Of a stretch of DNA of 64,000 nt, positions 1-8,665 are shown piece by piece. The stretch is taken from the NCBI GenBank assembly GCA_009746045.1, contig RPFO01000189.1:952248-1016247 (forward strand), given 5' to 3'. Both the position numbers and the translations under genes were made by a program. Numbering within the stretch: the stretch's first letter is position 1; each line of letters starts with the position of its first letter. Under the pieces are notes generated by a model. It searched no databases, was not told where the DNA came from, and worked only from the letters and a program-made list of their open reading frames with translations. This DNA comes from Mesostigma viride. Taxonomy: Eukaryota > Streptophyta > Mesostigmatophyceae > Mesostigmatales > Mesostigmataceae.

Positions 1-174
1 ACATGTCCCTATTACTCCTATGGGGCATGCTACCTATTCTGCACGTTTGCTCATGGCGTAGGGACACTTGATCTGTGTGCAACCGATAATACGCTGGAAA
101 TTAAATCAATCAAGTGCAAATATGGTAGTTCTTGCAGATTTGTATGACAACATTGTTATTGTTATATGGTGCAT
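1..174. other. No gene seen; left edge of window
   Basis: Mixed-composition sequence before the C-rich satellite. I see no coding signal, RNA gene or element boundary in it. Confidence 0.5.
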
Positions 175-506
175 GGGGGTGGGGTTAGAAACCCCCACCC
201 CCACCCCACTTTACCCCACTTCACCCCACTTCACCCCACTTCACCTGGGCACTTCACCCCACTTCACCCCACTTCACCCCACCCCCCACCCCCACCCCAC
301 CCCCACCCCCACCCCCACCCCCACCCCACCCCCACCCCCACCCCCACCCCCACCCCCACCCCCCCCCCCACCCCCCCCCCCCCACCCCCACCCCCCCCCC
401 CCCCACCCCCACCCCCACCCCCACCCCCACCCCCACCCCCACCCCCACCCCCACCCCCACCCCCACCCCCACCCCCACCCCCACCCCACCCCCACCCCCA
501 CCATAT
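175..506. repeat. C-rich microsatellite with hairpin at its left edge
   Basis: The stretch begins with a small foldback (G5TG4 at 175-185 facing C5AC4 about seven bases later), then runs of CCCCACTT, then an almost pure CCCCCA tract with interspersed poly-C to about 502. The minus strand is therefore TGGGGG-rich and could form G-quadruplexes. Long proline/histidine or glycine/valine reading frames across it are artefacts of the repeat. It does not match the TTTAGGG or TTTTAGGG telomere types and it is followed by ordinary sequence. Confidence 0.95.
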
Positions 507-1342
507 AACAACAACATAACAACACCACGATAAGAAATGACATCGTGGTGCAGTCGCCACCGCCGTCATCAAGGAGACAACCTGCGCAGGCCAGAAATCG
601 GGAGAATTCGGGCAATCATGTACAAGACAACAGGCTCCAGGTCAGCCAAGCGCTCGTACATGCGAAACTTGATGACTGGGTCTGCAATCGCCATAATCCA
701 AGTGATGCACATGTACAACCACGTCATAACTCGGAAGCTTTGGATTAGGATCATAAAAGATTGACTCAAACAATTACCGTGCTAGCAAGATGTGGGCAAG
801 AGAATGCACCCATGGTTGTTGTAATGGTGTAAAAAGGGTGCCAGATTTTCAAGTAAGGAATCATGAATAACCATGCCGCACCTCATGGCCATGCATATAC
901 ATGGTGGCAAAAAATTTCACATCATCCACGCGGCCATGTGTGTGCCTGCACGTGTATGGTTGTGAAAATTGACAGCATTTTTACTATGCACACGCCCATG
1001 TATGCATGATTGCCTATGACGTCCACGCAGGCATTAAAATTCACAAGGCCTCGCATTCGATCGTGCTTGCAAAAAACTGTCCATCAACACAATACGCCTA
1101 GCCTGCAGCCTGCATGTAGTGCATGGTTGCACAAAACAGAACTACATGAACACAATGAATGAATGCACAAACTTTGTGCCCACACTTGGAATTACCCCAA
1201 ACTGAACAACGCGGTTATAATGCACATGGCCTCACATTTACTCATGCGAAAACCCTTTAAGCATCAGCACAATGGCCATCATGGGGAACCCAGCAACGGG
1301 ATTCGTGATTGGAAGGATTCTGAATCACGCACCTATGTTCAG
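507..1342. other. Gene-free stretch with one copy of a dispersed motif
   Basis: I see no convincing coding sequence. Positions 567-600 hold a copy of a short motif (core GAGACAACCAGCGCAGGCC, here with one change) that recurs elsewhere in the window on both strands. The rest is AT-leaning sequence with many ATGCATG-type words. Confidence 0.5.
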
Positions 1343-1618
1343 TCATATTTGCAAAGAACCGACATCGGGTTGACCAGAGCTGACGTCCACGGACCACTCT
1401 TCGTCACTGGAATTCCCTTCATTATCCTCAGAACTTGAATCGCTGGGCTCAGAGCTTGAACCAGCTGCGACGTGTAGAAACTGCCCCGGCTTCTTGGTCG
1501 GTAAGAGAATGCCTTTCTGGGTGCGCACCAGCTTCCAAAACTTCTCCGAATCCCCGGAATCTGAAGACCCCCCGGAATCTGTTCTTGCCAAAACGGCCTC
1601 CTGTCCATCTTCCCAGTA
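1343..1618 (-). CDS. Short acidic serine-rich reading frame, unrecognised
   Basis: A minus-strand frame of about 90 codons ends with a stop at 1343. Its middle is rich in serine, aspartate and glutamate (SSDSGD and SSSEDNEG-type runs), with a more basic part containing RTQKGILLPTKK. Codons are GC-rich at third positions, unlike the flanks. No ATG starts it cleanly; the frame runs back toward the palindrome at 1620. It could be an exon or a remnant of a transposase N-terminal region, since such acidic heads are common there. A second acidic minus-strand ORF (3993-4265) sits just beyond a second copy of the same palindrome. Function unknown. Confidence 0.3.
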   Translation of the reverse strand, partial: YWEDGQEAVLARTDSGGSSDSGDSEKFWKLVRTQKGILLPTKKPGQFLHVAAGSSSEPSDSSSEDNEGNSSDEEWSVDVSSGQPDVGSLQI

Positions 1619-1619
1619 A

Positions 1620-1635
1620 AAGTCCTAAATTTAGG
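1620..1635. repeat. 16-bp perfect palindrome, first copy
   Basis: GTCCTAAATTTAGGAC, self-complementary. An identical copy lies at 3966-3981. Partial versions (TTAGGACC) lie at about 1822-1840 and 3956. Confidence 0.9.
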
Positions 1636-1978
1636 ACCAAGTGGAATTAAAAAATATATATGCAAACATTAAAATTTGACCCTGGCATTCGTGCCCATGA
1701 CAGATAACACACTTTTTTAGTTTCTATCAAAAACCTGGGGTCAAATAATTACATTTAGTGCATGAATGGGCCCTGCCACCTGCCAGACCTCAAAGCGCGA
1801 ATTTGGCCAAAATGTGGGTTTTAGGACCATTAGGACCAATTATTGCCAACGCATGACCATGCTATCCACACGGTCCCTTGAGCATCTTACAAGCGCTAGG
1901 GGACCCTACGAGGCCTTGGGATGGCGGGGCAGCGTATAACAAGGCCATACCCTGCTGTGGCTGCCTCTATATATACGC

Positions 1979-2600
1979 GTGTCTCTATATATCCGGTCCG
2001 AGGATGCGGATGGCGCTGCCTTCTATTCCCCCAACCACCGGCCTGACATCGTGGTGCTGGACTTTGAGGGGGGTGGCCGGCATCTGCTTATTGACGTTTC
2101 GGTGGCGCGGCCCTTGGCTCTTAGCCACGTGGCTGGGGCCTCCCTCACGGCAGGTTACACGGCGGACCGGGCGGAGCGGGCCAAGCTCCTGGCCTACGGC
2201 GACGTCGGGCACCATCGTGTGGTGCCCTTTGTCCTGGAGGAGTTTGGGGCCATGGGGCCCCTGACCTCCGCCTTCTTCAAGGAGTGTTGCCGGCTCCGGG
2301 AGGACCGGCTGGACCTGGAGGGCCAGCGGGCCCCATGGTCGGCGCGGACCTGGACGTCATATTGGCGTCAGCGCTTGTCGGTGGCGCTGACTCGGGCCAT
2401 GGCTGACATCATGCTCCGCCGTACGCGGGCTGATTTTGCGGTGCAGCAGGGCTATTAGGTTCCTCCCGTTAGGCGTTTCCATTGGTCTTATCGTAGTATA
2501 GAGCTTTGACATGGCTCTGTATATAGGTTTATAGCTGGGCGTTTGCTTTGGTTTGAGTGATTTCACTCTGCTGTAAGTAATTATATTTTTAATATATACG
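1979..2600 (+). pseudogene. C-terminal fragment of a retroelement protein with a restriction-like endonuclease domain
   Basis: The open frame 1979-2458 contains RPDIVVLDFEGGGRHLLIDVSV, a lysine about 45 residues later (AKLLAYGD), then VVPFVLEEFGAMGP and an arginine-rich helix. This order (PD, an acidic residue before V-V, a lysine, then a VVP-FG block) resembles the PD-(D/E)XK-like domain at the C-terminus of reverse-transcriptase proteins in algae and other protists. No reverse transcriptase lies upstream; the frame opens out of non-coding sequence at about 1979, so this is a 5'-truncated copy. After the stop comes a 140-bp tail with TGTAA at 2572 and an AT-rich end, which fits the 3' end of a retrotransposed mRNA. 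The domain call comes from motif pattern only. Confidence 0.6.
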
Positions 2601-3965
2601 CGTGATTAACGGTGTCACAGATGGTGCAGGTAATGCAATATAGGGTTGCATGGTTGCTGAGGTTGCCCGGCTTGAACATGGCCCACCCCTTGCGGTAAAC
2701 TTTCTCTAAGCATATGCCAAACCTTCTTTGACATCACGGACATGCTGGCCACCACCCAGCGATGAAAAAACATTGCATTTGCATTGCAACTAACACATGA
2801 ATGCAGCCAAATCAAGTTACAAAACAACGTTGTGCTAACATGCAACGCTTTGTGAGCGAATTCAGGGTGCATGTAACACGTAAACCATACTGTATATACT
2901 GTCTGAGAACACCCTGAACGACTGCAGGCCATAGGACAATGGTTTATAACTAACACATGAGTAAAACTGCTCTTACGCATGTGTGTTTTAGCTGCAGCGG
3001 ACGACGAAGATAGAGACGTAAAAAATTGTATGACGTAAACCAACTATGTGTGACAGTTATGTGCACAGAGAGCGTCCCCTCTTTTTAGGCATAGCTGGCT
3101 GACTCAAAACACCACGACAGCGTTGCCAGTTACACTCATGATCTATGACAACCCGGCACTTACCTGCTACTTACGTCGCCTCATTCCAGATGGTTGCAAA
3201 AAAGTCGCTGAAATCCGCAGCGAGGTCAGCTTTCCGAGAGCTGAGCGCACCAAGGCTGGCCAACCGGTTCGACAATGATATAAACCACGCTTGTGCTGCG
3301 TTCTAGGTCCAAGAAATACCGAAAGTGAAGACCTATAAGGTGCGCTCGCTGCCCAGCCTGAACGTCCCTAAAACATGGTCGACAATGGAAATCGGGCAAG
3401 AATATCACGGCCCAGGCGCTCCCATGTCAAATACTCCGTTTCTAAACTCCAGACTATAATAAAAATCGTCCACAAAAATTTCCTGGCTTGATTCGCACCA
3501 CCATTGCTAATACACTAACATGTTTGTGCCAAAATCGACCCTCCGCGAGCAGGCGATCTGCGACCCATTTGTGTTGTGCCGCTGTGATACAGCGCTACAC
3601 ATAAAAACTTGCGCAGAAAATATTCACAGCCTTTAAGCATAACTAACAACCTTTCGTTTTTGCTACTGGGCGCCCGAAATGATAAACGCACGTGAAAACG
3701 CCGGCCACGATTGTCAGGTCGCCATATCCACCTCACTTCATTCCCGCACCCACTTTTTCGCTCCAAAATCGGTTATATTTTTGGTCGAGGTACCTACTTT
3801 CCCGCCATTATACCCGGTACCCGGGTACGGAATCCGGGTACCATGTGCCGGTACCACGGGTCGGGTACATCATGCCGGGTACGGTCCACATGGGGTACGG
3901 TCCATATAGTGACCCCCCCCCCCCGGTACCTCGGTTATAGTGACCACTAGGACGATTTAGGACAA
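2601..3965. other. Gene-free stretch; GGGTAC-rich patch near its end
   Basis: No reading frame here looks coding. Positions 3810-3945 carry a dense set of GGGTAC/GGTACC words in both orientations, giving a locally foldback-prone patch that ends in a run of C at 3913-3923. Confidence 0.5.
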
Positions 3966-3981
3966 AGTCCTAAATTTAGGA
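3966..3981. repeat. 16-bp perfect palindrome, second copy
   Basis: Identical to the palindrome at 1620-1635. Both copies are preceded by AA and followed by C, and together they bracket 2.3 kb that includes the retroelement fragment. Confidence 0.9.
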
Positions 3982-3992
3982 CCGTGGGATGA

Positions 3993-4265
3993 TTAACACT
4001 CCGCTTCATTCCCTTGCCGGTTGTAAGTCTCAGAAGCCAAGGATGCAGAAGCTGGTTGTTCTTCCTGGATCACTGTAAGACCTGAAGGCGATGCCTTGGT
4101 ACTTATGTCCTCATCATTTGTAGAGGACGCTAGGTCTGGGGTGGAGTTCAACTCATCATCAACATCAACGCTGGGCTGGACCTTCACCGGTGTAGAGGCC
4201 CCGGAAGCTGCCTCATAAGCAGCCTCCGAATCTGCCTCTGAACCATGATGAAGCGCTTTATCCAT
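3993..4265 (-). CDS. Small acidic protein, unrecognised
   Basis: A 90-codon frame starts with ATG at 4265 and ends with TAA at 3993. The product is acidic and rich in serine, alanine and glutamate (SEADSEAAYEAAS, DVDDELNSTPDLASS), with no visible membrane segment or cysteine pattern. It lies just outside the left end of the pogo-type element and points away from it. It may be a real small gene, an exon or a transposase head. No homology was recognised. Confidence 0.35.
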   Translation of the reverse strand: MDKALHHGSEADSEAAYEAASGASTPVKVQPSVDVDDELNSTPDLASSTNDEDISTKASPSGLTVIQEEQPASASLASETYNRQGNEAEC

Positions 4266-4479
4266 CGTTTCAAGAAGAAAAACAAGCTATATGTACCGCT
4301 AGCTGCTCACGTAGTGTAAGTATTTATGCAGTTAACGATACTTGATAATAAAGCCACGTCGAATTATATACAATACGTATGTGCGGTGTAGTGAAATATA
4401 GGTCTTGGTAGTGATATGTGACCACTTGTGTGTACATGTACACAGTACAGTACACCGCCTCACGGGTACGTGGGCTGTT

Positions 4480-4940
4480 CCCACACCACGTGGAAGTGGG
4501 ACGTTTGCGTACTACGTAGCCGTGAAAGTGGGACGGTTCGCGTACCACTTAGCCGTGAAAGTGGGACGGTTCGCGTACCACGTAGCCGTGGAAGTGGGCT
4601 GTATGCGCCTGTGGGACGGTCTCAACCACAATCTGAGTACGTGGAACAGGTGCCCCACCTTGCCGCGTAGGTGGGACAGTCCCATCCAAAATCCGAGTAC
4701 GTGGAACATGTGGCCCACCTTGCTGCGTAGGTGGAACAGTCCCATCCAAAATCTGAGTACGAGGAACAGGTGCCCCACCTTGCTGCGTAGGTGGAACAGT
4801 CCCCATCCAAAATCTGAGTACGTGGAACAGGTGCCCCACCTTGCTGCGTTGAGTTGCTGCGTTGGTGGGACTGGCTCTTCCAAAATCTGAGTACGTGGAA
4901 CAGGTGGCCCACCTTGCTGTGTTGGTCGGTGGGCTGTCGC
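4480..4940 (+). repeat. Left subterminal tandem repeats of the pogo-type element
   Basis: Two arrays follow each other: a 33-bp unit (about 2.8 copies, 4508-4601) with the core GCCGTGAAAGTGGGACGG, then a 60-bp unit (about five copies, 4621-4940) with GAGTACGTGGAACAGGTG and CCACCTTGCTGCGTAGGTGG. Both centre on GTGG(G/A)AC. The same word recurs inverted at the right end of the element, so these are plausible transposase-binding subterminal repeats. Confidence 0.8.
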
Positions 4941-5672
4941 ATCCACAATAACCGTACATCAGTACACGTGGCACTGTAGGCGCCCCACCTTATGAATTCC
5001 CCTTCTGCCGGCGTAATTAACATGGTATACTGTAAGGAGGTGAGAGGAGGTGAGAGAGGCACACGCTGGCTACGTACAGTACGTGGCACGTGACTTTTGT
5101 TAGAGAGTGCTAGTCAGCTGCATCAGTTAATGATCAATTAACTAATTATTGAACACGTGACTGCATCCGTGGTCTGAGGACTCTAACTATATACGGTGAG
5201 CCGCTATGGCGAGCGGCTCAGGCGAGCCGGAGTGCAGTCCATCATCCGCAGGGCCAGCTGTCGGCGGCTCGGGTGATGCGGCCCCCGCAGGTCTGGACCT
5301 GCAAGCTTTCTTGTGCCGCATGTCACCGAGGACGAGGGAAAAGCAACTACGACAGGCAGGGCTAACCACGGCATCAGAAGCGGGGCTGGTAAACTCCGAC
5401 AAACCAGCTGACAAGGGCGAAAAAGTAAGCCGTGCGCCGCGAGATGAAATTACGTTCAGGGATATGCGCACCAAGCGGAAGATTCTGGACGCCTTTCACG
5501 AGAGCGGATTGTCGCAGCGCCAATTCTGCAAAACTAGCGACCCCCAGTTACGTTAAATAGTGTAGGAACCTTTTGCCGCCTGAGGCAAATCGGTCCGTAA
5601 CACTATTTTGCCCGGAATAACCACTTCCGAGCACCCAAGTTAATTCGGCCGAATTAACTTGGGTGCTCGGAA

Positions 5673-7635
5673 TCGGGGTTCTTTGAACGGAGTTTCTTCT
5701 ATACGTGAATGCGGGAACAAGAGGCCGCTGGATGAGCGGCTTATAGGTCGTAGTGTTTACTCGTAGCTGTTTGGCTAGAGCTTTTGTGATTAGTAGATGC
5801 AATATAGTGCATGGTTGAAAAATGAATTAAATAAAATGTGCGTTCCGCGCTTGGGTTGATTATACCCGGGCGGAACGGGGCGTGAGGTGCAGTGCCCCTG
5901 AAAAGAACAACCTACGCATTATTTAATACTAGCCGTGCAGGTTCGGGATATTCTACCCCCGGTCTGTACGGTTAGCGTCTTACTAGCATCCACTAAACAT
6001 AAGGGTTTAATGACGTCAGTTAGCTAGGGATAAGGGAGGTTTTGCGACTAAAAGCCGCTCTGGCTGGTTTTGTCGGCCTCTTTCTTTGCTCGTTGTCGTT
6101 GCGGCGGCAGCCGCAGCTATGGGTGCTGCGGAGCAAAATCCCAAAAGCACTGGTTGCACTGGCCACTTGGCCAGTGGTGAGACTTCCAGTTGTTAACCGG
6201 CCAGGCGTAGTTCCTCGCTCGGTTAACTAAAAGAAAAGAAAATGATTACCTCCGGTCCGCACCTTTTCCCCAGCTTGGGGTCTTTGGTGGGCCGGATGCC
6301 GTGACAGGTGCTCAACTGTCGCTTGGTCGGCCCAGTGCGCGAGCTGGTGCTCCGTACCTGGGGATGCTTGCACCCCGGGTTGGAGCCGGATGGCTGGCAC
6401 TGGCGACCCGTGTCTCGGTCCGCGGCCTGCGGCTTTTTCTTCGGAAATTGCTGCTGGCCAGCAAACTTTGCAATTGCCTTCCGCCGAGGGGGGGTGGTTG
6501 GGGCTGGGGACGGCGATGGGAAAAGCGCCTAAGCTAGAAATTTTTTCCCCACGCATAGAAACCTCGGGGGGGAATGCGGTCTTGGCTGAACGGACTCTCG
6601 TTCAGCCAGGTGCCTGGGGCTGTGGCCTCGGGCATCCGGGCTGGCGGGGCCTGGGCTAGGTCCACGTTTTTTCTCGAAGCACCCCGGGTCTATGGGGAGA
6701 CGGCCATAGCGGTACCGACTCGGGGCCCCGAGAGGGGTCATGATAGGCTGGCCGTGCGCAATCGCAGTGCAAATGCGCTGGGCCTTTTTGGGCCTGGCCA
6801 TGCATCCACAGCCGCCGGGCACACGCCTCCCGATGTGGGGGGGCTCCCGTTTTGCGGCAGGGCGGTCACTTGTGACAACGAGCAAGGTGGAGTGCGGCTT
6901 CAAGGGAAAGCCAGGGCGGGGGTGATTGGGCAACGTACTTCATGAAGGGCCTTGAACGGCGTGCCTCCGGGCATGTCAATTAGTGTCACATGTATGCTTC
7001 CACTTATTGTTTTAATGAAGATGCTGGTTTTTGTGGGAGCTACGTGGGACATGAATCGGGGTTCTTTGAACGGAGTTTCTTCTATACGTGAATGCGGGAA
7101 CAAGAGGCCGCTGGATGAGCGGCTTATAGGTCGTAGTGTTTACTCGTAGCTGTTTGGCTAGAGCTTTTGTGATTAGTAGATGCAATATAGTGCATGGTTG
7201 AAAAATGAATTAAATAAAATGTGCGTTCCGCGCTTGGGTTGATTATACCCGGGCGGAACGGGGCGTGAGGTGCAGTGCCCCTGAAAAGAACAACCTACGC
7301 ATTATTTAATACTAGCCGTGCAGGTTCGGGATATTCTACCCCCGGTCTGTACGGTTAGCGTCTTACTAGCATCCACTAAACATAAGGGTTTAATGACGTC
7401 AGTTAGCTAGGGATAAGGGAGGTTTTGCGACTAAAAGCCGCTCTGGCTGGTTTTGTCGGCCTCTTTCTTTGCTCCCCACCCACCCACCCGTGTCTTGGTT
7501 GCCTCTAGGGCAACGTACTTCATGAAGGGCCTTGAACGGCGTGCCTCCGGGCATGTCAATTAGTGTCACATGTATGCTTCCACTTATTGTTTTAATGAAG
7601 ATGCTGGTTTTTGTGGGAGCTACGTGGGACATGAA
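5673..7635. mobile_element. Tandem pair of insertion units sharing both ends
   Basis: Unit 1 is 5673-7055 (1383 bp) and unit 2 is 7056-7635 (580 bp). Both begin TCGGGGTTCTTTGAACGG with about 420 bp in common and finish with the same 128 bp ending GACATGAA, but their interiors differ: about 840 bp with GC-rich sequence in unit 1, about 33 bp (CCCACCCACCC...) in unit 2. The pair interrupts palindrome P1, which is otherwise complete (127 + 79 = 206 bp). GAA precedes unit 1, lies between the units and ends unit 2, a possible 3-bp duplication. The shared 5' part holds two hairpins, one with stem GCCGCT/AGCGGC. No transposase was found. It is not a canonical Helitron, because no CTRR end is seen. 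Confidence 0.7.
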
Positions 7636-7714
7636 GTGGTTATTCCGGGCAAAATAGTGTTACGGACCGATTTGCCTCAGGCGGCAAAAGGTTCCTACAC
7701 TATTTAACGTAACT

Positions 7715-7846
7715 AAAACCTGGCCTCGTGGAGGGGGGACGAAGAGCCCGAGACATCCGCCTAGGCCGCTGAGCACGCACCACTAAATGCGCCGGAGCTG
7801 CCTCAGTGAGGATTCGAACCCCTGATCTCCAAGGTGCACGGGTTTT
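7715..7846 (-). other. tRNA-like module Q1
   Basis: On the minus strand it contains GGGGTTCGAATCC, a match to the polymerase III B box and a T-arm, followed by CACTGAGGCA resembling a tRNA 3' end. It is bounded by AAAACC / GGTTTT. No cloverleaf can be completed inside the module. The same 132-bp module recurs at 8053-8184 and, inverted, at 8328-8459. Confidence 0.6.
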
Positions 7847-8052
7847 AGTTACGTTAAATAGTGTAGGAACCTTTTGCCGCCTGAGGCAAATCGGTCCGTA
7901 ACACTATTTTGCCCGGAATAACCACTTCCGAGCACCCAAGTTAATTCGGCCGAATTAACTTGGGTGCTCGGAAGTGGTTATTCCGGGCAAAATAGTGTTA
8001 CGGACCGATTTGCCTCAGGCGGCAAAAGGTTCCTACACTATTTAACGTAACT
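7847..8052. repeat. Perfect 206-bp palindrome (P2)
   Basis: Each 103-bp arm is the exact inverse of the other, with the centre GGCC at 7948-7951. Within each arm a smaller hairpin is visible (TTTTGCC / GGCAAA around GCCTGA). The outermost word is AGTTACG. There is no unpaired spacer, so as single-stranded DNA or RNA the whole unit could fold into one long helix. Confidence 0.95.
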
Positions 8053-8184
8053 AAAACCTGGCCTCGTGGAGGGGGGACGAAGAGCCCGAGACATCCGCCT
8101 AGGCCGCTGAGCACGCACCACTAAATGCGCCGGAGCTGCCTCAGTGAGGATTCGAACCCCTGACCTCCAAGGTGCACGGGTTTT
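8053..8184 (-). other. tRNA-like module Q2
   Basis: Direct repeat of Q1 with at least one base difference (GACCTCC instead of GATCTCC beside the B box). It is followed by a truncated palindrome arm (8185-8225) that jumps to the opposite arm at 8226. Confidence 0.6.
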
Positions 8185-8327
8185 AGTTACGTTAAATAGT
8201 GTAGGAACCTTTTGCCGCCTGAGGCCGAATTAACTTGGGTGCTCGGAAGTGGTTATTCCGGGCAAAATAGTGTTCCGGCCCGATTTGCCTCAGGCGGCAA
8301 AAGGTTCCGGCACTATTTAACGTAACT

Positions 8328-8459
8328 AAAACCTGTGCACCTTGGAGGTCAGGGGTTCGAATCCTCACTGAGGCAGCTCCGGCGCATTTAGTGGTGCGTG
8401 CTCAGCGGCCTAGGCGGATGTCTCGGGCTCTTCGTCCCCCCTCCACGAGGCCAGGTTTT
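8328..8459 (+). other. tRNA-like module Q3, inverted
   Basis: Same module as Q1 and Q2 in the opposite orientation, so its B-box-like GGTTCGAATCC (8355-8365) reads on the plus strand. The palindrome arms directly facing it on both sides carry the same CCGG-type substitutions, which are absent from all other arms. Confidence 0.6.
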
Positions 8460-8665
8460 AGTTACGTTAAATAGTGCCGGAACCTTTTGCCGCCTGAGGC
8501 AAATCGGGCCGGAACACTATTTTGCCCGGAATAACCACTTCCGAGCACCCAAGTTAATTCGGCCGAATTAACTTGGGTGCTCGGAAGTGGTTATTCCGGG
8601 CAAAATAGTGTTACGGACCGATTTGCCTCAGGCGGCAAAAGGTTCCTACACTATTTAACGTAACT
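8460..8665. repeat. 206-bp palindrome P3 with one variant arm
   Basis: Same unit as P2, but the left arm has GTGCCGGAACC and GGGCCGGAACAC where the right arm keeps the complement of GTGTAGGAACC and GGTCCGTAACAC. It forms the right end of the array. Confidence 0.9.

Larger units (their letters stand above)
5546..8665. mobile_element. Array of foldback palindromes and tRNA-like modules inserted in the transposase exon
   Basis: The insertion starts AGTTACGTTAAATAGTG and ends with its exact inverse. It is flanked by CCCCC on both sides (5541-5545 and 8666-8670), an apparent 5-bp target duplication, although a C-run makes the length ambiguous. Removing the insert and one CCCCC joins the two exon halves in frame. 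The order is P1 (206-bp palindrome, split by a further insert) - Q1 - P2 - Q2 - P' (damaged) - Q3 inverted - P3, where Q is a 132-bp tRNA-like module. No protein is encoded by the array itself. I know of no named family with this architecture; a composite of non-autonomous foldback elements is the cautious reading. Confidence 0.75.

Noticed and set aside
1-510. Telomere
   Set aside because: CCCCCA repeats do not match green-lineage telomere units and the sequence continues into ordinary DNA.
5673-7635. Helitron
   Set aside because: It starts TC, but there is no CTRR 3' end, no 3' hairpin just inside it and no A/T target; the ends are CATGAA with a possible GAA duplication.
8328-8459. Permuted tRNA gene (3' half before 5' half) in module Q
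   Set aside because: A B box is followed by an A-box-like TGCTCAGCGG, but the acceptor strands do not pair over seven bases and no anticodon arm closes.
7715-8459. Functional tRNA genes
   Set aside because: Only the T-arm/B-box part is tRNA-like; the distance to any D-arm candidate is about 16 bases too long for a tRNA.
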